Shown piece by piece: positions 21,025 to 30,461 of a DNA stretch of 64,000 nt (position 1 is its first letter; the number at the start of each line of letters is the position of its first letter). Source of the stretch: Saussurea involucrata (Eukaryota; Streptophyta; Magnoliopsida; Asterales; Asteraceae); assembly GCA_033807775.1 (NCBI GenBank), contig CM066318.1, positions 82,091,379-82,155,378 of the forward strand, written 5' to 3'. The translations under genes were made by a program, and so were the position numbers. The notes under the pieces were generated by a model. That model saw only the letters and a list, made by a program, of their open reading frames with translations. It had not been told where the DNA came from and ran no database searches.

Positions 21025-23775
21025 ATGGAGTTTGTTGATGAGCACAATGAAATAGCCATGCTTCAGAAGCCGAAACAAGCTGCGGGATTCCACGATATCG
21101 TCGATTTTCTCAAATCCTCGCACATCTCCTATGCCCTAACGGTGAGCCCAACCATCTATATCGAACATCAGACACAATTTTGGGAGAATGCCACTGTTAG
21201 TTTCGAAGAAGGGCAGAAAACCATTCGAACAAGGGTTTGTGATAAACCCTTGAAAGTCACAGAGGAGGTTATTCGCATCTCTCTTCACTTGGATGATGCC
21301 TCAGGTATAACCTCTCTATCTTCTGATGACTTATATTCGACTTTACAAAGAATGGGGTATGAAGGTCCCATTGGTGTTTTTAAACTCTACAAGTCAAAAT
21401 TTTTCAACCAATGGAGATTTCTTGTTCATACCCTGATGCACTGTATTTCCAAGAAAACTGCTGGATGGAGTGAGTTCAGCAGTCCCATTGCATATGCCTT
21501 GGTCTGCTTATCCACTGCCAGAAAGTACAATTTTTCAGCAATGATCTTCAATGATCTTGTATCAAACTTGGAATCCAAAAAGAGCTTTTACATGTATCCA
21601 AGGTTTGTGCAAGAAGTTATTAACAAGGAATTGATGGACTTACCTCAGTTTACTGAGGTATATGTACCCAAATCCCCTAAAGGGAAGGTTTTTTCAAATA
21701 TGAAAAGACTTCCTAGGGACTCGGAAGGAGTTGACACACCATTGTTCTCTACAATGATGGTTGTGTCCCACCCCTCTGAAGGTATGGCATCAGGATCAAG
21801 GCCCTCATTAGATCAACCCACTGATGACCAATCCCAACCTTCCATCTCAAAAGACATCCCTCAGTCCATCCTTGAACGACCCACTCCCACAATCACCAAA
21901 AGGTTTGAAAGAAGAAAGGTGCACAAGGTTCCTTCCCTTGATGTACCTACTCAGAGTCCTAAGCCTTTAAGCCCTCAGTTGGAGCATTCTCCAATTGAGA
22001 ATATCAAAAGGGAAACCACAGGGGTGTCTCCCAACCCCAAGAAGGTGCTCTCTAAGGAGAAGGATGAGCATATGGGTGCTAAGGCTGCCACTACTTCTGC
22101 TAGCACAGAGAAGGACAGTGGTAACATAAATAAGACCTTCCCCATGGCAACTGTAAATGAGAAATTATTAGGAGGACCCAGGTGCCAAGAAACCAAGGGG
22201 GCAGTTAGTGCTTCTGCTAGGCAGAAGGCTTCTGCTAAAACTTCCAAGGATCCTTTAAAGAAGGTAAACACTTATAAACAAGGTGAGGATAGATATAACT
22301 ATGCTGAATTGATGGAAACCATTGGAAATGTCAACTTGGATGTTATGGCACAGAAGAAGGAAATTGAGCAACTGAAGACTGTGGTCACCTACCAACAGTC
22401 TTAAATTGAGAAGCTCAAAAAGATGGTCACCAAGTTGTTGCACAGAAAGAAAAAGGCAAGATTTGTGCTGAGAAGAAGAACTCCAACTGATGATGCTCCC
22501 AAAAAGGGGGAGTCAGAGTCAGAAGCAGAACTGAATATGAAGGGTCTACAAGTTGAGGGGGAGACAGTTCAGATGGAGACTGAAATGGAAATTGAGAATG
22601 CACAGTTTAAGGGGGAGTCCAGTGCACAGAATAAGGGGGAGACAGAAAAGAGGGAAGAGCTTATTAAAGAAGCAGAAATTACAACAGCAGCAGAAACCAC
22701 AGCAGCAGAAACTGTTAATGCTGCTGAGTTTGAACAAGCATCAGAAACAGTTAATGCTGCTGAAGGCCAAACAGAAAAAGCAGCAGAAACTGAGCAGGAA
22801 GCAGTAACTACATCTCAAGCTGAAATTGATGAAGAAATATACTGGATTGTGAAGAACAGTGTTGAAGCAGCATCATTACATGTTCTAAGAGAAGCAGTAA
22901 CAGCCATAGCAGCAGAAATGGTTATTGCTGCTGAAAAACTTAAAACAGCTGAACCAACTCCTGAAGCTGTTAAAACTCTTAAAAGAACCAAGATGATGTC
23001 AAAGAAAAGACCAAGCACCAAGCCCATAACTTCACAGAAGAAAAATGAAAAGAAGCCAAGGGTGGAGCCAACTGCAGAAGAGGCCCAGGAGGAAACAGTG
23101 AAAGAAAAATTAACCTCAGAAGTTGCTGAAGAAGAAGTGGCAACTCCATCAGGGCAATCAAGCAATGTACAATCACAAACTGATGCCCAATGTGATTTGT
23201 ATATTACTGGTGTTGACTCTAACCCAATTCCAATTCAGGCTGAACCAATATCATCTAAGGCTCCTGAAATCATCTTTTGGGACACTTTGAAAGATGGTAG
23301 AAAGGAGTTCATTAGGATAAAAAGAGCAGATGGAAAATTTGAAGTCTTTTCAACTTGGGGAAAAATTGTCAGAACTTGCTCAAGATCAGACTTAGAAGAA
23401 ATGTTCAAAGTTGGGATGAGGCTATATGAAAACATGCTGACTGAGCAAGGGATGTCAATCTATAAAATGGTACTTGAATTCTTGTGCCAAATGTTCAAAC
23501 CTGAAGCAGTTCAGCATAGGATAAACACACAGTTTCAAGCCATTACCAACTGGATGCTCTATGAAAACTGTGGAGTATATGTCATCTCCCTTGACTCTGC
23601 AACTCAAGAATACTATCTGGTGGATGAAATATACAATCACAGCATGAAGAGGCTGAAAGGAATGTTACATACTAAGCTGACCTGCAACAAGGATTCAGCA
23701 ATGGGTAGATTCTTGGTAAAAAGGATTCTCAATCAAAGTCTGGGATTGAATCCTAATCTAGGCATGTATGATTAG
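21025..23775 (+). pseudogene. Extra (envelope-position) ORF of copia element A; one nonsense codon
   Basis: A single 917-codon frame from ATG 21025, broken only by TAA at 22402 (codon 460; the context suggests a Gln CAA codon changed by C to T). N-terminal domain, codons about 1-240, is helical with Y-A-L-T-V-S-P-T-I-Y, Q-F-W and N-Q-W-R-F-L-V-H-T-L-M-H-C. The middle, about 240-720, is low complexity with A-A-E-T and V-N-A-A-E runs and a coiled-coil-like stretch near 450. The C-terminal domain, about 755-916, includes I-K-R-A-D-G-K-F-E-V-F and E-N-C-G-V-Y. No signal peptide or membrane segment is obvious, so a true envelope role is doubtful. The same layout recurs in element B. Function unknown. 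Confidence 0.85.
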
Positions 23776-23825
23776 GTTTTGGAAGCATCATCTGAAGAAC
23801 TTGACTTCTTTTCCTAAAAGTCAAG

Positions 23826-23837
23826 TTAGGGGGAGAT
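23826..23837 (+). other. Polypurine tract of element A
   Basis: AGGGGGAGAT lies directly before the 3' LTR. Similar AGGGGGAG motifs occur inside the extra ORF near 22504, 22556, 22608 and 22633. Confidence 0.85.
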
Positions 23838-24565
23838 TGTTGGGAACTGAAGATATGCTAAGTATGGTTAGTACTGCCAAGACAATTTTACTACTGCCAG
23901 TTCTTCGTTACTACTGCTAGTCAAGGTTACTACTGCTAGAAGAAGTTACTACTGCTAGAAGAAGTTACTACTGCTAGAAGAAGTTACTACTGCTAGAAGA
24001 AGTTACTACTGCTAGACATGGTTAGTACTGCTGAGCTGGGTTACTACTGCTTGAAGACTGTGAAGGTTAATACTGCTGAAGGTTCGTTAATGCTGCTGAG
24101 CCAAATCATTGTTAATACTGCTGACTTGATAAGTTTGGGATGCGATACTTTTGGAGACAAAGAAGGAATTGATCAAGATATGTTTAACGAAGATTCAGAA
24201 GATCAATTTACTTTTGATAGTTATCTTGTAATTACTTTTGTATAAATAGTATTGATAGATAGCTATTAGAAAACACAGAAGATACAAGATACACGATATA
24301 GAGAACAATTATTCAAAAAGTTGTTTAGCTATTCAGAGAAAATCAACCTCAAGATCATAGATCCTATTTCTAGAGAAGTAGAAGTCGTCTTGTTGAGCCT
24401 GTTCAACAAGATTGAGGTTTGGTGTAAAGCTTGTAATACAGTTTGATATATACAGTGTGTTGAATTCTATTGATTGTTCTTTAATTGATTTAGAGTTCTA
24501 TTCCGCAAGATTCTCTAAATTCTGTTTCTAAGAAGTTTAATTCTTGTTAAGAATCGATCCTGACA
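23838..24565 (+). repeat. 3' LTR of copia element A
   Basis: TGTTGGGAAC to CCTGACA, with TATAAATA at 24241-24248. It has one more 19-bp AGAAGTTACTACTGCTAGA unit than the 5' LTR and about two base differences otherwise. Confidence 0.95.
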
Positions 24566-25228
24566 ATCTCGTTTGTTCATTTATGTTCGTGAATGTTCGT
24601 TCATTTATGTTCGTTAATGTTCGTTCGTTTATGTTCATTTATGTTCATTTATGTTCGTTTGTTTACGTTCGTTTATGTTCATTTATGTTCGTTTATGCTT
24701 GTTTATATATAAACATGTTTATATAATATGAAATTAATGTGTAAAATCATCAAGTAAATTGATCTTTAGAATTTATTTTTCATACCTCCTAAGTTAACAC
24801 GGTTTTTCATTTTGTTAAGGTATTTTTTACGAACGAAATGATGAGTATGGTGGTTGTTTTTTGTTCATTTGGGTTCGTTCGTTTACGTTCATTTAAGTTC
24901 GTTCGTTTACGTTCGTTTATGTTCATTTAAGTTTGTTCGTTTATGTTCGTTTATCTCTTAATGAACGAACATAAACGAACACGAACAAACAAAAATTCTT
25001 AACGAACGAACATGAACACAAAATATCTCGTTCGTTTACCGTTCGTGTTCGTTCGTTTGTTCGGTTAAGTTAAACGAACGAACATGAACAAGCCTCCGTT
25101 CGTGTTCGTTCGGTTCGTTTACAGCCCTAGATGCATCCGCCCTGAGGTCACGCAAGGATAACAAGCGATAGCAATGTTATCTGCAACCACAAAAGAAAAA
25201 GAAGCGCTCATTCTTGGTGCCGAAAAAA

Positions 25229-25274
25229 ATACGTCAACATTTCCCACTTGATGATAATTAATCAGCATCCCAAA
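25229..25274 (+). pseudogene. Receptor-like kinase exon remnant, left part
   Basis: Reading from 25232 gives R-Q-H-F-P-L-D-D-N-stop-S-A-S-Q. This resembles the segment just before the kinase domain of plant receptor-like kinases (a C-R-x-F-S-L-x-E-I-x-x-A-T-x-N-F pattern). The match continues at 28578 after the Mutator-like insertion. It is short and carries a stop, so it is a relic. Confidence 0.5.
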
Positions 25275-25359
25275 TTAGACGGAAAATTGACTCAAATAGC
25301 CAAAGCATGAAGCCATAGTCACCTCTTAGCCACTTTCTCTACCGGTTGCGAAAATAGCC

Positions 25360-25900
25360 CACGGGTCCGCACTCCGACCCGACTCGGGGAGTGCGGTCCG
25401 TACTTGGCCACGTGTCAGCCATAGACGAGCTCCTCAACAGTAAAAAACCAGACACTTCTTCAGATGGCAGGTCTGCAATCGCACTTCCTACAGGAGTGCG
25501 AATGCGAGTGTGGAGGCGACGATTGCGGACCGACCAAAAATCTTTTAAAAAGGACTCCTCAACCCCACTTTGGCTATTTTAAAACCCTTGTTCCCTAAGA
25601 AGCACCGGTCCCCCCCACCCCCCACACGCCGCCCCTTCAGTTTCCACTCCACGTGAAGTCAAAGCGAGTGAAAGACACGTTCCAACTCTTCAAGCATCCG
25701 CAATGGCCGGGGAGGTACGTTGTTATCTCACCAAAACCGTCGTTTTTTTCTCCTTTCACTTCCAAAAAACCCGATTTTAGCATCTCTCCGCACCAACACC
25801 CTAGTGCGAGTGCGGATGCGTACCCGCTAGGGTTTTGGTTTTGTTGCGGTTTTTGTTTCGTTTTCGTTCATGTAATTTTGTTTCGATGTTTGTAATTTAT
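25360..25900. other. GC-rich subterminal region of the MULE, possible captured exon
   Basis: After the inverted repeat the sequence is GC-rich, unlike its surroundings. At 25704 an ATG GCC GGG GAG is followed at once by GTACGT, the form of a short first exon ending in a splice donor. This could be captured host sequence (Pack-MULE style) or chance. From 25900 to 26126 it turns AT-rich with no feature that I recognise. Confidence 0.3.
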
Positions 25901-26126
25901 TTTGTAAATTATGTTATTTATGTATGTATTGTGTTCTTGTACTATGTATTGTATTGTGTTCTTGAAATACAAGGTTTTGGTTCCCATTAGGGTTTTGTAT
26001 TATGTATTGTGTTCTTGTAATTTATTTTTTATGATTATGTTGTTTAGTAACTATTGTACTATGTATTGTTCTTGTAAAAATAGCAATAGTTTATAAATTA
26101 AATTTCCTTTTACATGTATTAGAATT

Positions 26127-26640
26127 TACAGATTTGGTTCTTTAGTTTAAAAAATGACGGTTTAGGTCACTAAACTTTGAAAATTGACACTTTGGGTCCT
26201 TGTAATTGGAATTTCGGCCAACTTTGTAAGCCAACTAGCACCATGAATTTGTTTCCTCTGTTTTGTTAGAATATACAGACTTGGTCCCTAAAGTTTCAAA
26301 AATGGGCGGTTTAGGTCCCTAAACTTTGAAAATTGACACTTTAGGTCCCTAAAATGGGAATTTCAGCCAACTTTGTAAGCCAACTAGCCCCATGAATTTG
26401 TTTCCCCTGTTTTGTTAGAATATACAGATTTGGTCCCTAAAGTTTGAAAAATGGCAGCTTAGGTCCCTAAACTTTGAAATTTGAAACTTTAGGTCCCTAA
26501 AATGGAAATTTCGGACAACTTTGTAATCACACTAGCCCCATGAATTTGTTTTCCCTTGTTTTGTTATGAATTACAGATTTGGTCCCTAGAGTTTGAAAAA
26601 TGATGGTTTAGGTCCCTAAACTTTGAAAATTGACACTTAG
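26127..26640. repeat. Tandem repeat, about 149-bp unit, three and a half copies
   Basis: Units begin near 26131, 26278, 26427 and 26576 with ATTTGGTCCCTAAAGTTT-like sequence. They share CGGTTTAGGTCCCTAAACTT, AATTGACACTTTAGGTCC and CCATGAATTTGTTTCC. The array lies inside the MULE, just downstream of the truncated transposase end. Confidence 0.9.
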
Positions 26641-26658
26641 AATATTATGTTGAAAACG

Positions 26659-28050
26659 TTAGAATATTATAGTGTAATGAAAGTGTAGATTGTTTAAAAG
26701 GTGACAAAAAATAATATGTACCGCGCAACCACGGGCATAAAAACACACCTGAAAACGTCCTAAAATATCTGTCTGTATTCGGGTAAAGGTACCAGGATTT
26801 TGAAGCTCCAAATTATAGAAATACCCAGGGAGTTGGCTAAAAGACTCGTGGGGGTCGCCCCGCGCCAGGTCTAGCGCATAAGCTTTCTCACGCCACGCTT
26901 GCGAATACGAGATATCTACGTTAAGTTGCTCTTTGATGTCGTTCATAATGTCGGATCCACGGAGTTTCCGACTTTCATCATGTACTTTAGGCAAGATTAT
27001 ATTACCCAATTCTCTGCTATTGACGTTACGGTGGTTAGGATGCATCTGGGTCCTTGAACAAAAGTGTACGTCATGCAGCTTGCATACTTGGAACATAGTG
27101 GTATCTTTGAGATTTTCCGCATACACACGCCAATCACAGTTAGCATCCTTACATGTCGCTTCGTATCGGGTTGATGAAGATTTGTCCACTTTAAACTCGT
27201 AACCCTCTTCAAGGAACTTTCTTCTGAGAGCGAGTGTCAGGTCGTCTTTCGTGGCGAATATATCCGCCATATTGACTTTGGTACTACGATTATAAGGTAC
27301 GGGCTCTTGGTTAGGTGTTATAAAATCGTCTTACCTATCTGGAAGGGGAGGAGGTTGGCCAAAGAAATCATTTATTTCACCATATGATTTAATAGGACTA
27401 GTTTCTCTTGTTTCTTCTTCTTCATCTTCTTCGTCGTCGTCTTCATCGCTATGAATACCAGGAATACCTAAAAGGTGAACATGGGACTCATCGTCTTCTT
27501 CTTCTTCATGTCATTCTTCTACCGGTTCTTCAGTCTCCGAAATAAATCCGAGGTTATAGTCACTAACACCATAATTTTGTTTTGTAAGAAAATCGGAGTT
27601 AACTCCATACACATGCTCATCTTCAGGCTGAAACTGAGGTACATAAGAAGAAGATTGACTCTGCTCAATAACAAACACATCAGGCTCCCGTACGATGTTC
27701 GAACTACCACCAACATTTCTTCTGCCGAACATCGTGAGATTGACATACACATAAAGTGTTGGCGGATCTCTTACAGCCGCAACAGATCGCAAGAAACACA
27801 AAACATCGTTAGTGTCTCGTAACGCATAAAGTTGTCCAGAATATTTGTACACCATTCTAGTGATATCAAAATTAGAGTTGATATCACATTTCCCTTGAAC
27901 ATAAGTAACCAACCTAGAATGTGTAATATTTGATGGCACAATGACTCGCACCATCGGGACATCAGTAAAATACTCCCACTCCGACCCGATATGTTGCCAA
28001 GAACCCCCACCCAAAATATGTAGCTTAATTTTATCAGGTAAGGAACTCAT
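26659..28050 (-). pseudogene. mudrA-like: MuDR-family transposase, N-terminal part only
   Basis: One frame from ATG 28050 to 26659 with stops at 27511-27513 (TGA) and 27331-27333 (TAA). The first part (28050-27511) is the variable N-terminal domain, ending acidic. The second (from about 27260) is the Mutator DNA-binding zinc domain: F-L-E-E-G-Y-E-F-K-V, C-K-D-A-N-C-D-W-R-V-Y-A and a later H-x4-H pair. It continues to Q-A-W-R-E-K-A-Y-A-L and N-P-G. The catalytic D-D-E domain and SWIM zinc finger that should follow are absent. The second stop lies within AG-GTAAGA, a good splice donor, so it could be intronic. Not functional. Confidence 0.82.
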
Positions 28051-28577
28051 TTAAAGAAAAACGAGAAAACAGAGAAAAATCTAGAAGATTGAAAATTTGA
28101 TTTCAATGTTGGTGGTCTTCATGATTGAAAGTAGCTAGTATTATATACACAATTCACGAATTCAAGTTGTACGAAATGATAATTGCTCTTCAACCACTGA
28201 ACATGTACAATGCAATATTAAGTTGGAAAAAACAGTGAAAGCCGCACCCAAAGCGTACGTGAAAAATATGAAAAAACACAAAATGCAGCCAGATCCGCAC
28301 TTGCGATGTTGGGTCCGCAAATGCGGACCTGAGTTAGGGTTTTCACTGGGAGCAACCACGTGTCGGGTAGTGCGGTTTGCACTCCGACCCGACCCGACCC
28401 GACCCAGTGCGGCCCTACCATTTTCCATTTTTTTTGTCTTTTAGCGACCTAAGTGCAGACCGCACTCCCCCGGGTCGGGTCGGAGTGCAGACCCCCTGGC
28501 TATTTTCGCAACCCGGTAGAGAAAGTGGCTAGGAGGTCACTATGGCTTCATGCTTTGGCTATTTGTGTCAATTTCCC

Positions 28578-28690
28578 CAAAACTTCGATGAGCTAATGGT
28601 CATTGCCCGAGGTGAATTTGGAAAGGTCTATAAAGGTCACATCAAGGATGGTGCAATTAGGAACATTGGAATCAAGGGATTGACACTACC
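28578..28690 (+). pseudogene. Receptor-like kinase exon remnant, right part (glycine-rich loop)
   Basis: Reading on gives N-F-D-E-L-M-V-I-A-R-G-E-F-G-K-V-Y-K-G-H-I, the start of a plant receptor-like kinase domain with a damaged G-x-G-x-x-G loop (G-R-G-G-F-G changed to A-R-G-E-F-G). An I-G-I-K stretch follows where the ATP-binding lysine (A-I-K) is expected. Together with 25229-25274 this is one exon interrupted by the MULE. Confidence 0.6.
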
Positions 28691-29076
28691 AAACGACGAC
28701 CCTCACCGACAACGGAATCCACGGATAAACCACGATCGTTAAAATTTCCGACAAAATTCAAATATGTCGGTGATTTGCGACGGATCACCGGCTGACACGT
28801 GAATTTCGAAATAAAAACATAAAAAATAAAATGTTTTTCCAATCTCTCGGTGATTTGCGACGGTTCACCGACAGCCACGTGGATTTCCATTTGAAAAAGA
28901 AAAAGGAAATATTTTTTTAAATAGTCATGATCCGCCGTAAACTATTGACATGTTAAAAAATATGTTGTTTTCCATTTTTTATATGAAAATTCACGTGGCC
29001 GTCAGTGATCCGAAGCATCGACGGACTAACAACAGATTTTGATTATCCGTAGTGATTTGCGACGGATCACCGACTA
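28690..29076. repeat. Dispersed GTGATTTGCGACGGATCACCG motifs, CACTA-like subterminal repeats
   Basis: The near-palindromic word CGGTGATTTGCGACGGATCACC occurs near 28770, 28850 and, degraded, 29050, with related TCACGTGG/CCACGTG and GTCAGTGATCCG words between. Clusters of such short motifs are typical of the ends of CACTA (En/Spm) transposons. No CACTA terminus was found. To 29640 the rest is low-complexity TA/TG sequence. Confidence 0.4.
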
Positions 29077-29092
29077 TTTTTCAAAAGTGTTT

Positions 29093-29702
29093 TGTATTCA
29101 ATGTATGTATATATGTATATATGTGTATGTGTATATGTATGTATGTGTATGTATTCACGATGTGTCGCTTTTTTCCTCTTGCTGTAATCAAGTGAGCGGG
29201 TGCACGGGACCCCTCTCGGTCCTTAGTAGGTCCGTCTCTAATCAAAAGTGATCAAACGGTTTAAAAATACTTCTAACGCTTTTCACCAAAAATGACACTT
29301 CTCACATGATCTCATGCCTATATGTGTATATGTATGTCTATATGTGTAGGTATGTGTATGTGTATATATGTATATATAGGTGTGTGTGTGTGTGTGTTGT
29401 GTATGTATATATATGCATATGAATGTCAATATGTTGTATATATATATATGTGTGTGTGTGTGTTTGTGTGTGTATATATATGCATATGAATGTCTCGATA
29501 TCGTCACTAAAATTCAAAAACTCAGATTTTCTCTTTATCGTTTGTCATCTCAAAACGTTTTTGGTCCCCTCCTAACGGCAGTTGACTTTTTTCACAAGTT
29601 CAGTTAAATCAAGGTTATTTAGTCATGTTAAACGTAGTTCTTATGACTAAAATACCCTTATGTGTGTGTGTGTGTGTGTGTGTGAATATATATATATATA
29701 TA
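29093..29702. repeat. TG/TA microsatellite cluster
   Basis: Mixed (TG)n, (TA)n and TATG runs at about 29100-29155, 29320-29485 and 29660-29702, interrupted by unique sequence. All ORFs here are simple-sequence artefacts. Confidence 0.9.
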
Positions 29703-30331
29703 TAGGGATAAGTTCAAATAAGAAATGTTAAATGAATGAGAAATAAAGAAATGATTCTAGCCCTTCATACAATCAAGATCTGATTTGACAGTAAAAAATT
29801 ACGGCTTTGACCGGTCAAAAATTACGGCTTTGACTGGTCAAAAATTGCAGCTATTCCCAAAATAGGACAGTTTCGTAACTTTTACAAATAAGTGGGACAA
29901 GTTCATATGTGAACTTGTGTGATTCACATATGAACTCTTTTTTAACTGATTCACATATGAACTCTTTTTTAACTGATTCACATATGAATCTTTGTGATTC
30001 ATGTATGAGCTAATAAACTGATTCACATATGAACTAATTAACTGTAGGTTCATATGAACTAATTAACAAATTAACATATGAACTATGTAACTGATTCTCA
30101 TATAAACTATTTAACTGATTCACATATGAACCCGTACGTTCATATGTGAAACACATTGGTTCACATATCGTCTATTTGTAAAAGTTACGAAACTACCCTT
30201 CTATCTTCTGTAGACCATGCGAGGAATTATCCGGTGCTTCATAGTCAAAGCCGCAAATATTGACCAGATGAAGGGCTATGATCATTTCTCTATTTCTCAT
30301 ACATTTAACAATTTTCATTTGAACCTATTGC

Positions 30332-30335
<4 letters not shown>
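29703..30335. mobile_element. Foldback element lying in (TA)n, with TTCACATATGAA word array
   Basis: Imperfect terminal inverted repeats of about 65 bp: left 29705-29770 (GGGATAAGTTCAAATAAG..., ending AGCCCTTCAT), right 30270-30332 (ATGAAGGGCT..., ending TTTGAACCTATTGC). Both ends abut (TA)n. A second inverted pair (AAAGCCG/CGGCTTT with GACC GGTC) lies just inside. The centre, 29900-30170, repeats the palindrome-like word TTCACATATGAACT in both orientations. No ORF. Confidence 0.7.

Positions 30336-30409
<74 letters not shown>
30334..30409. repeat. (TA)n(TG)n compound microsatellite
   Basis: TA repeat to about 30360, then an uninterrupted TG repeat to 30409. Confidence 0.95.
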
Positions 30410-30413
<4 letters not shown>

Positions 30414-30461
30414 GGTCATTCAAGGGAGAATTCGTTTGTTTGTGATAACCGTGAGATCCAA

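Larger units (their letters stand above)
15230..24565 (+). mobile_element. Young Ty1/copia LTR retrotransposon A with extra ORF (Sirevirus-like)
   Basis: A 9.3-kb element with LTRs of 709 and 728 bp, TGTTGG...GACA ends, and target duplication ATCTC (15225-15229 and 24566-24570). Order: LTR, initiator-Met primer site, gag, pol (protease, integrase, RT, RNase H, the copia order), a repeat-filled spacer, a 916-codon extra ORF, polypurine tract, LTR. The LTRs differ by about two substitutions plus one 19-bp repeat unit, so insertion is recent. An extra ORF in the envelope position and several polypurine-like motifs inside it fit the Sirevirus group. Confidence 0.95.
15081..25129. mobile_element. 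hAT-like foldback element, split by copia element A
   Basis: Termini are perfect inverted repeats of at least 20 bp (TAGGGCTGTAAACGAACCGA at 15081 and its complement ending at 25129). An 8-bp duplication GATGCATC flanks them (15073-15080 and 25130-25137), the hAT length. The inside is a dense run of GTTCGT, GTTTATGTTC and their complements with no ORF, so the element is non-autonomous. Only 15081-15229 and 24566-25129 belong to it; the rest is copia element A. Confidence 0.85.
25281..28576 (-). mobile_element. Mutator-like element (MULE), decayed
   Basis: Long terminal inverted repeats of about 90 bp. The left (25283-25372) reads AAATTGACTCAAATAGCC and onward; its complement ends near 28574 and includes CCAAAGCATGAAGCCATAGT and GCCACTTTCTCTACCGG. 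GC-rich CCGACCCGAC/GTGCGG blocks follow both ends. Inside, on the minus strand, is the N-terminal part of a MuDR-family transposase. A clean 9-bp target duplication was not found; CCCAAA lies at both outer flanks (25269-25274 and 28576-28581), which may be a decayed remnant. Confidence 0.75.

Noticed and set aside
28542..28742. Functional small kinase gene
   Set aside because: Only the glycine loop region remains, with altered key residues, and its first half is transposon sequence.
29283..29507. ORF rich in H, T and Y on the minus strand
   Set aside because: Translation of (TG)n/(TA)n simple sequence.
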